Below are positions 1 to 6,052 of a DNA stretch of 6,448 nucleotides, one piece after another. Made by a program: the position numbers and the translations under genes. The stretch comes from Ruminococcaceae bacterium UBA7030 (lineage in GTDB: Bacteria > Bacillota > Clostridia > Oscillospirales > Acutalibacteraceae). The DNA lies in the NCBI GenBank assembly GCA_002494125.1, contig DLBD01000059.1, positions 1 to 6,448 of the forward strand. The letters run 5' to 3'. A model generated the notes under the pieces. The model was given only the letters and a program-made list of their open reading frames with translations, made no database searches and was not told where the DNA came from. Within the stretch, counting starts at the first letter, position 1; every line of letters starts with the position of its first letter.

Positions 1-1
1 A

Positions 2-262
2 ATTAAACCTGATGTAGTTTTATACGAAGAGGCGCTTGATAATGATACTGTAAACGGTGCTGTTGATGCTATCAGTAAAGCTGATTGTCTTATAGTTGCC
101 GGCACATCTCTTACTGTTTATCCTGCGGCAGGATTTATAAGATATTTCCGAGGAAAGTATTTTGTAATAATTAATAAGAGTGAAACCGGTGCGGATTCAA
201 GCGCAGATCTTGTTATCAGACGACCTGTTGGTGAAGTTCTTTCCGAAATAATAGTATCATAG
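2..262 (+). CDS. Sirtuin (NAD-dependent protein deacetylase, Sir2 family), C-terminal 86 residues, 5' truncated
   Basis: The gene is open from the left edge and ends at a TAG at 260-262. The visible 86 residues match the C-terminal third of Sir2/CobB proteins. They begin with KPDVVLYEEALD (the family's conserved strand, often ending in FGE), then ADCLIVAGTSLTVYPAAG, the GTS-L-V-P-A-A NAD-binding segment, and then VIIN, the strand contacting the NAD adenosine. Sirtuins use NAD to remove acetyl or other acyl groups from lysines in the cytoplasm, releasing nicotinamide and O-acyl-ADP-ribose. The catalytic His and the zinc-binding Cys pairs lie upstream, outside the window, so activity and acyl preference cannot be judged. 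The next gene begins 61 bp downstream on the same strand with no terminator-like hairpin between, so read-through into the arabinose genes is possible. The family call is firm; the substrate is unknown. Confidence 0.9.
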   Translation: MKPDVVLYEEALDNDTVNGAVDAISKADCLIVAGTSLTVYPAAGFIRYFRGKYFVIINKSETGADSSADLVIRRPVGEVLSEIIVS

Positions 263-265
263 GTG

Positions 266-294
266 TTGAAAATAGATAATATTTAAGATAAAAT
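266..294 (+). promoter_or_regulatory. Putative sigma-A promoter of the arabinose operon
   Basis: The intergenic sequence contains TTGAAA (266-271), a 17-bp spacer and TAAAAT (289-294). Transcription would start near position 300, giving a leader of about 24 nt before the TTG start. The boxes match consensus at most positions with ideal spacing, but the region is AT-rich, so a chance match is possible. A second -10-like hexamer, TAATAT, lies at 277-282. I see no clear palindromic AraR-type operator or catabolite-response element in the 61 bp, so the mode of regulation cannot be read from the sequence. Confidence 0.45.
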
Positions 295-310
295 AATTGT
301 AGTAAAAATT

Positions 311-319
311 AGGAGGGGT
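311..319 (+). promoter_or_regulatory. Ribosome binding site that fixes the TTG start of the kinase
   Basis: AGGAGGGGT lies 7 nt (measured from AGGAGG) upstream of the TTG at 324. No in-frame ATG or GTG is available near this site, and the protein's conserved phosphate-binding strand begins only seven residues after the TTG. The TTG is therefore well supported as the true start. Confidence 0.85.
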
Positions 320-323
320 AATA

Positions 324-1889
324 TTGCTTAGTGGTAAAGAGGCTCTCGGCATTGAATTTGGCTCAACAAGAATTAAAGCTGTTCTTATAGATGAAAACTT
401 TAATTCTATTGCCAGCGGTTCTTATGATTGGGAAAACAGACTTGAAAACGGAATATGGACTTATCATAATGATGATATTTGGAAAGGTCTGCAAAGTGCT
501 TACTCAAGTCTTAATAATGATGTAGAAAATAAATTTGGCCATAAAATTAAAACTCTTTCATCAATCGGATTTTCTGCTATGATGCACGGATATCTACCTT
601 TTGACAAAGAAGGTAATCAGCTTGCCGAATTCAGAACATGGCGAAATACAATCACAAGTGAGGCGGCTGACAAGTTAACAAAATTGTTTAATTTTAATAT
701 TCCGCAGAGGTGGAGTATAGCTCATCTTTATCAGGCAATTCTCAACGGAGAAGAGCATGTAAAGGATATAGATTATCTTACTACTCTTGAGGGATATGTT
801 CACTGGAAACTATCAGGAAAAAAGGTTATAGGCGTGGGAGAGGCGTCCGGTATGTTTCCTATAGATAGTAACACAAATGACTATGACTCTTCTATGCTTG
901 AAAAATTTGCATCTCTTGAAGAAGTAAAAAAATACAACTGGAGTATCAGGGATATCCTTCCAAAATCACTTGTTGCCGGCGAAAATGCAGGTTATCTTAC
1001 CGAAGAAGGAGCAAAATTTCTTGATGTTAGCGGAAATCTTGAACCGGGTTGCCCTATGTGTCCGCCTGAAGGAGATGCGGGAACCGGTATGGTGGCAACA
1101 AACAGTATTACAGTTAGAACCGGTAATGTGTCAGCAGGCACGTCAATTTTTGCAATGATAGTACTTGATAAGCTTCTTTCAAAGGTTTATGAAGAAATTG
1201 ATATGGTAACTACGCCTACAGGAAAGCCTGTTGCAATGGTTCACTGTAATAATTGCTGTACTGACCTCGATTATTGGGTTAAGCTTTTTATTGAGTTTTC
1301 TTCACTGACTGGCTCAGAATTAACAAAACCTCAGATTTATGATTTGCTCTACAATGAAGCGCTTAAAGGTGATGCTGATTGCGGCGGTCTTGTTTCATAT
1401 AACTACTTTTCAGGGGAGCCGGTAACCGGTCTTAGCGAGGGAAGACCGCTTTTTGTAAGAAGTGAAAATGCTAAAATGTGTCTTTCTAATTTTATGAGAA
1501 CGCAGGTATATTCAACTTTTGCCTCTCTTAAAATCGGTATGGAAATACTTGAAAAAGAAAATGTCATTATTAATAAACTAACAGGTCACGGCGGGCTTTT
1601 CAAAACAGAATTTGTCGGACAGAAACTTATGGCAGGAGCATTAAACACTCCGGTTACGGTCATGGAAACTGCCGGTGAAGGTGGTGCCTGGGGTATTGCT
1701 GTTCTGGCAAATTATTGTATAAACAATGGCGGAATGTCACTTGAAGAATATCTTGATAAAAAAGTATTCTCAAACTGTAAGAGCAGTACTGTTGAGCCTG
1801 ATTTGAAGGATAATGAAGGCTTTGCAAATTATATGTCGATATATAAAAAAGGACTTGCCGTTGAAAGATCGGCAACGGAAAATATTTAA
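324..1889 (+). CDS. FGGY-family carbohydrate kinase, probable L-ribulokinase (AraB/AraK role)
   Basis: The 521-residue protein probably phosphorylates L-ribulose with ATP to give L-ribulose 5-phosphate in the cytoplasm. The FGGY fold is visible. An N-terminal phosphate-1 strand, LGIEFGSTRIKAVLID, spans residues 8-23, with Glu11 where most FGGY kinases have Asp. The likely catalytic base is Asp251 in PPEGDAGTG (247-255). The second-domain ATP-binding loop GHGGLFKT starts at Gly421, followed by TAGEGGAWG. It is shorter than E. coli AraB (566 residues) and differs in its motifs. It resembles the alternative ribulokinases of Clostridium (AraK) and Bacteroides, which are often annotated as xylulokinase or generic FGGY kinase. 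Substrate assignment rests mainly on position: araA follows after 11 bp and then araD. A three-Cys cluster, HCNNCC, sits at 307-312. The start is TTG at 324 with a strong AGGAGG. The family call is near certain; ribulose as substrate is likely. Confidence 0.9.
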   Translation: MLSGKEALGIEFGSTRIKAVLIDENFNSIASGSYDWENRLENGIWTYHNDDIWKGLQSAYSSLNNDVENKFGHKIKTLSSIGFSAMMHGYLPFDKEGNQLAEFRTWRNTITSEAADKLTKLFNFNIPQRWSIAHLYQAILNGEEHVKDIDYLTTLEGYVHWKLSGKKVIGVGEASGMFPIDSNTNDYDSSMLEKFASLEEVKKYNWSIRDILPKSLVAGENAGYLTEEGAKFLDVSGNLEPGCPMCPPEGDAGTGMVATNSITVRTGNVSAGTSIFAMIVLDKLLSKVYEEIDMVTTPTGKPVAMVHCNNCCTDLDYWVKLFIEFSSLTGSELTKPQIYDLLYNEALKGDADCGGLVSYNYFSGEPVTGLSEGRPLFVRSENAKMCLSNFMRTQVYSTFASLKIGMEILEKENVIINKLTGHGGLFKTEFVGQKLMAGALNTPVTVMETAGEGGAWGIAVLANYCINNGGMSLEEYLDKKVFSNCKSSTVEPDLKDNEGFANYMSIYKKGLAVERSATENI

Positions 1890-1900
1890 GGAGATTAATT

Positions 1901-3376
1901 ATGGCAATTAAGGATTATGAGTTTTGGTACATTGTAGGAACACAGCATCTTTACGGTGAGGAAATATTTGTTGATATTGATTCTCATGCTAAAGAAATGG
2001 CGCAGGAGTGGAGCGATAAGCTTCCTTGTAAAGTTGTTTCTAAGCCTTGTGTTAAAACATCACAGGAAATACTTGACATCATGAGAGCAGCAAATGCTGA
2101 TGAAAAATGCGCCGGCGTTATTACATGGATGCATACTTTTTCCCCATCTAAGATATGGATTGCAGGTCTTAATGCTCTTGAAAAACCGTATCTTCACGTT
2201 AATACACAGTACAACCGCGACATCCCATGGAATGATATTGATATGGACTTTATGAACCTTAATCAGTCTGCGCACGGCGATAGGGAGCATGGCTACATCC
2301 ACGCAAGAATGCGAAAAAAAGTAAAGGTAGCTGCCGGTTACTGGAAGGATGAAGATTTCCAAAATAAGATTGGTGTATGGATGAGAGCTGCTGTTGGTGC
2401 AATGGAATCAAGAAAGTTAAGGGTTCTTCGTATTTCCGACAATATGAGAAACGTTGCAGTTACTGACGGTGACAAGATTGAAGCACAGATAAAGCTCGGT
2501 TGGCAGGTTGACCATTATGGAGTCGGTGATATTATCAGATGTGTTAACAGCATAACTGAAGATGAGATTAACGTTCAAATGGCTGAATATGAGAAATATT
2601 ACGATATGGATACTGACAATATTGAGTCAGTTCGCTATCAGGCAAGGGAAGAGGTTGCAATTAAAAAATTCCTTACCGAAAAGAATTATGGCGCTTTCCA
2701 TACAAACTTTGAGGATTTGCAGGAGTTAAAGCAGCTGCCCGGCCTTGCTTGTCAGGATTTGATGCGCCAAGGTTATGGATTTGGTGCAGAAGGTGACTGG
2801 AAGGTTGCTGCTATGACAAGACTTATGAAGCTTATGGCTGAGGGAATGACTGACGGCGGCACTGCATTTATGGAAGATTATACATATCATTTTGAACCCG
2901 GTAACGAAATGCTTCTTGGTTCACATATGCTTGAGGTTTGTCCGTCCGTTGCTGCTACAAAACCTAAAATTCAGGTTCATCATCTTGGCATTGGAGACAG
3001 GGAAGACCCGGCAAGACTTGTATTTAAGGCTCAAACAGGTAGTGCGATTGTTGTCACACTTGTTGATATGGGCGACAGGCTCAGAATGATTGTTAACGAT
3101 GTTGAATGTAAGGAACAGATTAATGATATGCCTAAACTTCCTGTTGCCGGCGTTTTATGGAAACCGTTTCCTTGTCTTCAGACCTCTGCAGAGGCATGGA
3201 TTTATGCGGGAGGCGCTCATCATTCCGTACTTTCATATAGCCTTACTGCTGAACATATGAGAGATTTTGCAGAGATTATGGGTATTGAATTTATTCATAT
3301 TAATAAAGATACTGAAATAAATTCATTTAAGAAAGAGCTTTTCTACAACGATGTAGCATACAAGCTTGGTATGTGA
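1901..3376 (+). CDS. araA: L-arabinose isomerase
   Basis: This enzyme interconverts L-arabinose and L-ribulose using a divalent metal, usually Mn2+, and is the first step of the isomerase route. The 491-residue length fits the family (E. coli 500). The sequence is similar to E. coli AraA from end to end: VGTQHLYG near the N terminus, TWMHTFSPSKIWI, PWNDIDMDFMNLNQSAHG, and the DNMRNVAVTDGDK segment. The metal/catalytic residues are all present: Glu297 in EGDWK, Glu325 in FMEDYTYHF, His342 in GSHMLEVCP, and His440/His441 in AGGAHHSV, matching E. coli Glu306, Glu333, His350 and His450. The ATG at 1901 is preceded by AAGGAG (1888-1893), which overlaps the kinase stop codon, so the two genes are probably translationally coupled. 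The TGA stop lies 7 bp before the araD ATG. No anomaly was seen. Confidence 0.98.
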   Translation: MAIKDYEFWYIVGTQHLYGEEIFVDIDSHAKEMAQEWSDKLPCKVVSKPCVKTSQEILDIMRAANADEKCAGVITWMHTFSPSKIWIAGLNALEKPYLHVNTQYNRDIPWNDIDMDFMNLNQSAHGDREHGYIHARMRKKVKVAAGYWKDEDFQNKIGVWMRAAVGAMESRKLRVLRISDNMRNVAVTDGDKIEAQIKLGWQVDHYGVGDIIRCVNSITEDEINVQMAEYEKYYDMDTDNIESVRYQAREEVAIKKFLTEKNYGAFHTNFEDLQELKQLPGLACQDLMRQGYGFGAEGDWKVAAMTRLMKLMAEGMTDGGTAFMEDYTYHFEPGNEMLLGSHMLEVCPSVAATKPKIQVHHLGIGDREDPARLVFKAQTGSAIVVTLVDMGDRLRMIVNDVECKEQINDMPKLPVAGVLWKPFPCLQTSAEAWIYAGGAHHSVLSYSLTAEHMRDFAEIMGIEFIHINKDTEINSFKKELFYNDVAYKLGM

Positions 3377-3378
3377 GG
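3375..3378 (+). promoter_or_regulatory. Ribosome binding site deciding the araD start
   Basis: GAGG overlaps the araA TGA stop codon and sits 5 nt before the ATG at 3384. It favours that ATG over the in-frame TTG at 3366, which would add six residues not found in the family. The overlap with the araA stop suggests translational coupling. Confidence 0.7.
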
Positions 3379-3383
3379 TTAAT

Positions 3384-4091
3384 ATGTTAGAAGAACTAAA
3401 AAATAGGGTATTTGAAGCTAATCTTCAACTTGTTAAGTATAATCTCGTAGTGCTAACATGGGGTAATGTTTCCGCTATCGACAGAGAAAGCGGGCTTGTT
3501 GTTATTAAGCCGTCAGGCGTACCGTATGACACTATGAAGGCTGATGATATGGTAGTAGTTGACCTTAACGGAATAAAGGTAGAAGGTGACTTGAATCCGT
3601 CTTCAGACACACCTACTCATCTTGAACTATATAGAAATTTTGATTCAATCGGAGGTATTGTTCATACCCATTCTTCATGGGCTTGCTCCTGGGCGCAGGC
3701 CGGGAGGGATATTCCTGCTTATGGAACTACACACGCTGATTTTGCAAACGGTGAGGTTCCTTGCGCAAGGGGACTAACCGAGGATGAAGTTAACGGTGAT
3801 TATGAGCTTAATACAGGCAAGGTGATTGTTGAAGAATTTAACAAAAGAGGCATTAGTCCCGATGAATGTCCAGCCGTACTTGTTCACAGACACGGTCCTT
3901 TCACATGGGGGAAGGATGAGTTTAAGGCTGTTGAAAATGCTCTTATTCTTGAAGAGGTCTCTAAAATGGCAACACGAACAGAGCAGATTGCTTCAATGGA
4001 CAAAAATTCTGATATTGGAATTGAACAGTATCTTCTTGATAAACATTATAATCGTAAACACGGTAAAAATGCTTATTACGGTCAAGGATAA
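3384..4091 (+). CDS. araD: L-ribulose-5-phosphate 4-epimerase
   Basis: This class II aldolase-like, zinc-dependent enzyme epimerises L-ribulose 5-phosphate at C4 to D-xylulose 5-phosphate, linking arabinose to the pentose phosphate pathway. From the ATG at 3384 the protein has 235 residues (E. coli AraD has 231) and aligns from its first residues (MLEELKNRVFEANL). Visible active-site features are TWGNVS (26-31), Lys42 in IKPSGV, PSSDTPTH with Asp75, the zinc ligands His94 and His96 in GIVHTHS, TTHAD with Asp119, His170 in LVHRHGPF, and the C-terminal Tyr232 in AYYGQ. These correspond to E. coli Asp76, His95, His97, Asp120, His171 and Tyr229. The frame also allows a TTG at 3366 inside araA, but the ATG has GAGG at 3375-3378 and matches the family N terminus. 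It is the last gene of the operon and is followed at once by a terminator. Confidence 0.97.
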   Translation: MLEELKNRVFEANLQLVKYNLVVLTWGNVSAIDRESGLVVIKPSGVPYDTMKADDMVVVDLNGIKVEGDLNPSSDTPTHLELYRNFDSIGGIVHTHSSWACSWAQAGRDIPAYGTTHADFANGEVPCARGLTEDEVNGDYELNTGKVIVEEFNKRGISPDECPAVLVHRHGPFTWGKDEFKAVENALILEEVSKMATRTEQIASMDKNSDIGIEQYLLDKHYNRKHGKNAYYGQG

Positions 4092-4096
4092 AAAAT

Positions 4097-4126
4097 AAAG
4101 GCTACCATTGGTAGCCTTTGTTTTTT
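4097..4126. terminator. Intrinsic terminator, probably bidirectional, between convergent araD and the SDR gene
   Basis: AAAGGCTACC (4097-4106) is a perfect 10-bp inverted repeat of GGTAGCCTTT (4110-4119) with a 3-nt loop. On the + strand it is followed by G and six T (4121-4126), a classic rho-independent terminator for the arabinose operon. On the minus strand the same hairpin ends in TTT and is followed by A and TTTTT (complement of 4096-4091), so it can also stop transcription of the convergent gene, whose stop codon lies at 4132-4134. The intergenic gap is only 40 bp. Confidence 0.92.
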
Positions 4127-4131
4127 ATGTA

Positions 4132-5694
4132 TTATCTTTTGATATCGTCCCATTTAACGCCGTCAACCTGGAAGAGATCGTCAAACTTGTAGACGTTATT
4201 CTCATCCTTCTTATGACTTGGATACCAAACCTGTGCGAAGAATGGGTTTGTTCTAGCGATATTGTCGTAATCCCATGCCTTCTGTGGTACATAACATTCC
4301 GGGCACCAGTGACCGCCAAGGAGGATAAGGTTTGGTGATGCTTCAAACTCTGCACCGCAGTATCCGCATTTCCATTTGAGCTTTGTTGCAAGGTCGCCTT
4401 TCTTCATCTTAGTGCTGAGACACTCACCGCCGCGGAATTTAGCAGCCTGCTTCATATCTTCAATATCAAGTTCGGATTCCGGCTTTGATTCATCATAACC
4501 GTGGTCAAGCTTATAGTTATCTGCATCAGACTGATCCTTATTGAAATCAATGATTTCAAAGTCTTTCCAGCTCTTCGGAATTGCTTCCCAATCCTCATAA
4601 GAACCATAATAAGCTGAAAGTCTGACAGGATTCTTTGTAGCAACCCAGTCAAGTGTACCGAAGTCTTTTGTCATTGCAAGTTTTTTCATAAACGGTTTAG
4701 CTGCTGCAGCAACTGCTGATTTAGGAAGATAACGAGGTATTTTGAAATAGAATTCAACCTGGTCTGCGAGTCTGTTGAAATAATCCTGAACAGGAAGATT
4801 TTCACGGAAATGGAGGAATTCCTCAAGCTTGTCACCGTCAGCATAGAACTGACCATGGAAGTTTTTGAGAATAAACCAGTTAGCGTCAAAAAGCTTTTCA
4901 GGACCGGCAAGTCCGAGAGTGCCGAGAAGAAGCTTCTCAAATTCGTAGTTAGAAAGTCTGTATTCTTTACCTGAACCGATATTGAAATAATGATTCCAGA
5001 AATCAGCGCCGAGATTGCCCTTTGAATCTTCAAGAACAAGGTTGCACATAAGACGGCCTGAATCCTCAACAGTACACCATTCAAGAACGCCGTTAATTGG
5101 TACGTGGAACATAATCGGATCCATATTCTTAAGAATATTAGGATAAAGTATACCTGACTGACGCATTACAACCCAGTTCTTAATTCCGCTTTCAACAAAG
5201 GTTCTTTCAGCAACAACCTTAGATACAGCATAATGGTCATAAATTGAAACTTTAATCGGATCTCCGCAACGTCCCCAGTGAATAGGATAGTTTCTTCCGC
5301 CTGTTTCAGCAACAGTACCTATATAACAAACCTTAACATCGTCAGGATTAGGCTGTGCAAGAACTGCATTGCAGATATTCTGTGCAGCACCGATATTTGT
5401 CTTCTGAGTTCTGTAAGGCTTCCAGTCAGCTGCAGGGGAAACCATACCGCCGATGTGTAGTACATAGTCTGAACCTGTTACACCGTCGAGAATTGAATCG
5501 TAATCTGTTAAGTCGCCCCAAACAATTTTAACGTTTGGTTTAGCCATAAGACCCTTTAACTTTTCCTCGTTTTTAGGGCTTTTACGAGCAAGAATTTTAA
5601 GGTTAATTTCATTTGGATGCTTAACCATTTCCTGAACAGCAGCCCAACCCATATTACCGGTACCACCGGTAAGAAATACGGTTTTCTTTGCCAT
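4132..5694 (-). CDS. NAD(P)-dependent extended SDR (epimerase/dehydratase family) fused to a C-terminal zinc-ribbon-like module
   Basis: The 520-residue, apparently cytoplasmic protein has no signal peptide or membrane segment. Residues 1 to about 320 form an extended short-chain dehydrogenase/reductase: a nucleotide-binding loop TGGTGNMG (9-16), GDLTD (60-64), VLHIGG (78-83), a probable catalytic Thr127 in YIGTVAE, and the catalytic pair Tyr155/Lys159 in YAVSK. Sugar-nucleotide epimerases, dehydratases and 3-beta-hydroxysteroid-type reductases share this fold, so the substrate cannot be named. Unlike ordinary members (about 300-350 residues), it continues for some 200 more. An acidic linker (about 383-415) leads to RGGECLS (421-427), KLKWKCGYCG and GGHWCPEC. 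These give four possible zinc ligands, Cys443-X2-Cys446-X17-Cys464-X2-Cys467. About 50 more residues follow, with the motif NPFFAQVWYPSH. The ATG at 5694 has AAGGAGG 8 nt upstream and its own promoter, so it appears monocistronic in this window. The SDR call is firm; the function is unknown. Confidence 0.9.
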   Translation of the reverse strand: MAKKTVFLTGGTGNMGWAAVQEMVKHPNEINLKILARKSPKNEEKLKGLMAKPNVKIVWGDLTDYDSILDGVTGSDYVLHIGGMVSPAADWKPYRTQKTNIGAAQNICNAVLAQPNPDDVKVCYIGTVAETGGRNYPIHWGRCGDPIKVSIYDHYAVSKVVAERTFVESGIKNWVVMRQSGILYPNILKNMDPIMFHVPINGVLEWCTVEDSGRLMCNLVLEDSKGNLGADFWNHYFNIGSGKEYRLSNYEFEKLLLGTLGLAGPEKLFDANWFILKNFHGQFYADGDKLEEFLHFRENLPVQDYFNRLADQVEFYFKIPRYLPKSAVAAAAKPFMKKLAMTKDFGTLDWVATKNPVRLSAYYGSYEDWEAIPKSWKDFEIIDFNKDQSDADNYKLDHGYDESKPESELDIEDMKQAAKFRGGECLSTKMKKGDLATKLKWKCGYCGAEFEASPNLILLGGHWCPECYVPQKAWDYDNIARTNPFFAQVWYPSHKKDENNVYKFDDLFQVDGVKWDDIKR

Positions 5695-5740
5695 TTATAT
5701 TTCCTCCTTAAATGTGCATTTATTATTATCTTTATTATAA

Positions 5741-5769
5741 ATTATAAACTAAATATAAACAAAATGCAA
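5741..5769 (-). promoter_or_regulatory. Sigma-A promoter of the SDR/zinc-ribbon gene
   Basis: Read on the minus strand, TTGCAT (5769-5764), a 17-bp spacer and a perfect TATAAT (5746-5741) form a near-consensus housekeeping promoter. Transcription would start near 5735, leaving a leader of about 40 nt that carries the AAGGAGG ribosome site (5709-5703) before the ATG at 5694. There is no room for a structured leader. Confidence 0.75.
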
Positions 5770-5849
5770 CTAATTAACCAAAAAATTATGTTTCATTTGT
5801 TCAAAAAATTGTTATAATTGTTGTGCAATATCAACAAATAAAAATGTTG

Positions 5850-5878
5850 TTGACTTATATAACTAATTGTAGTATTAT
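5850..5878 (+). promoter_or_regulatory. Sigma-A promoter of metK
   Basis: TTGACT (5850-5855), a 17-bp spacer and TATTAT (5873-5878) match the housekeeping consensus well. The predicted start, near 5885, lies just upstream of the first riboswitch helix at 5898, which is the expected arrangement. It diverges from the minus-strand promoter, with about 80 bp between the two -35 boxes. Confidence 0.82.
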
Positions 5879-5897
5879 ATTTTTACATTAAATATTG

Positions 5898-5995
5898 ATT
5901 TTATCAAGAGTGATTGAGGGACAGGCCCGTTGATGTCACAGCAACCTGCATATTTGTAAGGTGCTAATACCTGCGGTTATCCGAGTGATGAAAAT
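5898..5995 (+). promoter_or_regulatory. SAM-I (S-box) riboswitch aptamer controlling metK
   Basis: The leader carries the SAM-I signature: ATCAAGAG, then GAGGGACAGGCCC, GCAACC, AAGGTGCTAATACC and a closing TGATG. Helices can be drawn by hand. P1 is 5898-5906 with 5986-5995 (bulged G5990). The base of P2 is GTGA 5910-5913 with TCAC 5936-5939. P3 is ACCTGCA with TGTAAGGT, with one bulged A. P4 is CGG 5974-5976 with CCG 5981-5983, closing a 4-nt loop. S-box RNAs bind S-adenosylmethionine and, in the bound state, favour a downstream terminator. Here the regulated gene is SAM synthetase, which gives product feedback. CGAGTG (5982-5987) can instead pair with CACTCG (6004-6009), a candidate antiterminator that would break P1 and P4. 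The class call is firm; the antiterminator is inferred. Confidence 0.95.
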
Positions 5996-6000
5996 TATTT

Positions 6001-6025
6001 ACACACTCGTTGAGTGTGTTTTTTT
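6001..6025 (+). terminator. Riboswitch-controlled intrinsic terminator upstream of metK
   Basis: ACACACTC (6001-6008) pairs with GAGTGTGT (6012-6019) around a GTT loop. The run of seven T (6019-6025) begins within the last stem base. It lies directly after the SAM-I aptamer and 27 nt before the metK start codon, the usual place for an S-box expression platform. Its 5' arm overlaps the predicted antiterminator partner. Confidence 0.92.
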
Positions 6026-6052
6026 ATTTTGAATGAAAGTGAGGATAAATAT

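Noticed and set aside
263..323. AraR operator or catabolite-response element upstream of the kinase
   Set aside because: No convincing palindrome or cre-like sequence could be found in the short AT-rich gap.
2060..2362. 100-residue open frame antisense to araA
   Set aside because: It lies wholly inside the strongly conserved araA coding region and its product resembles no family; it is a shadow frame.
3366..3383. In-frame TTG start extending araD by six residues into araA
   Set aside because: The ATG at 3384 has GAGG upstream at good spacing and gives an N terminus matching E. coli AraD; the extension has no family support.
4108..4338. 76-residue hydrophobic open frame on the + strand after the arabinose operon
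   Set aside because: It starts inside the terminator hairpin, is antisense to the SDR C terminus, and its hydrophobic look comes from complementing that gene.
5617..5817. 66-residue open frame on the + strand across the SDR start and its promoter
   Set aside because: It is antisense to the clear SDR start, promoter and ribosome site, has low-complexity AT-driven composition (Ile, Asn, Lys, Phe), and matches no recognisable domain.
5695..6052. Small gene or non-coding RNA gene in the 358-bp divergent region, other than the riboswitch
   Set aside because: The stretch is accounted for by two promoters, the SAM-I aptamer, its terminator and the ribosome sites; no further coding frame with a ribosome site was seen.
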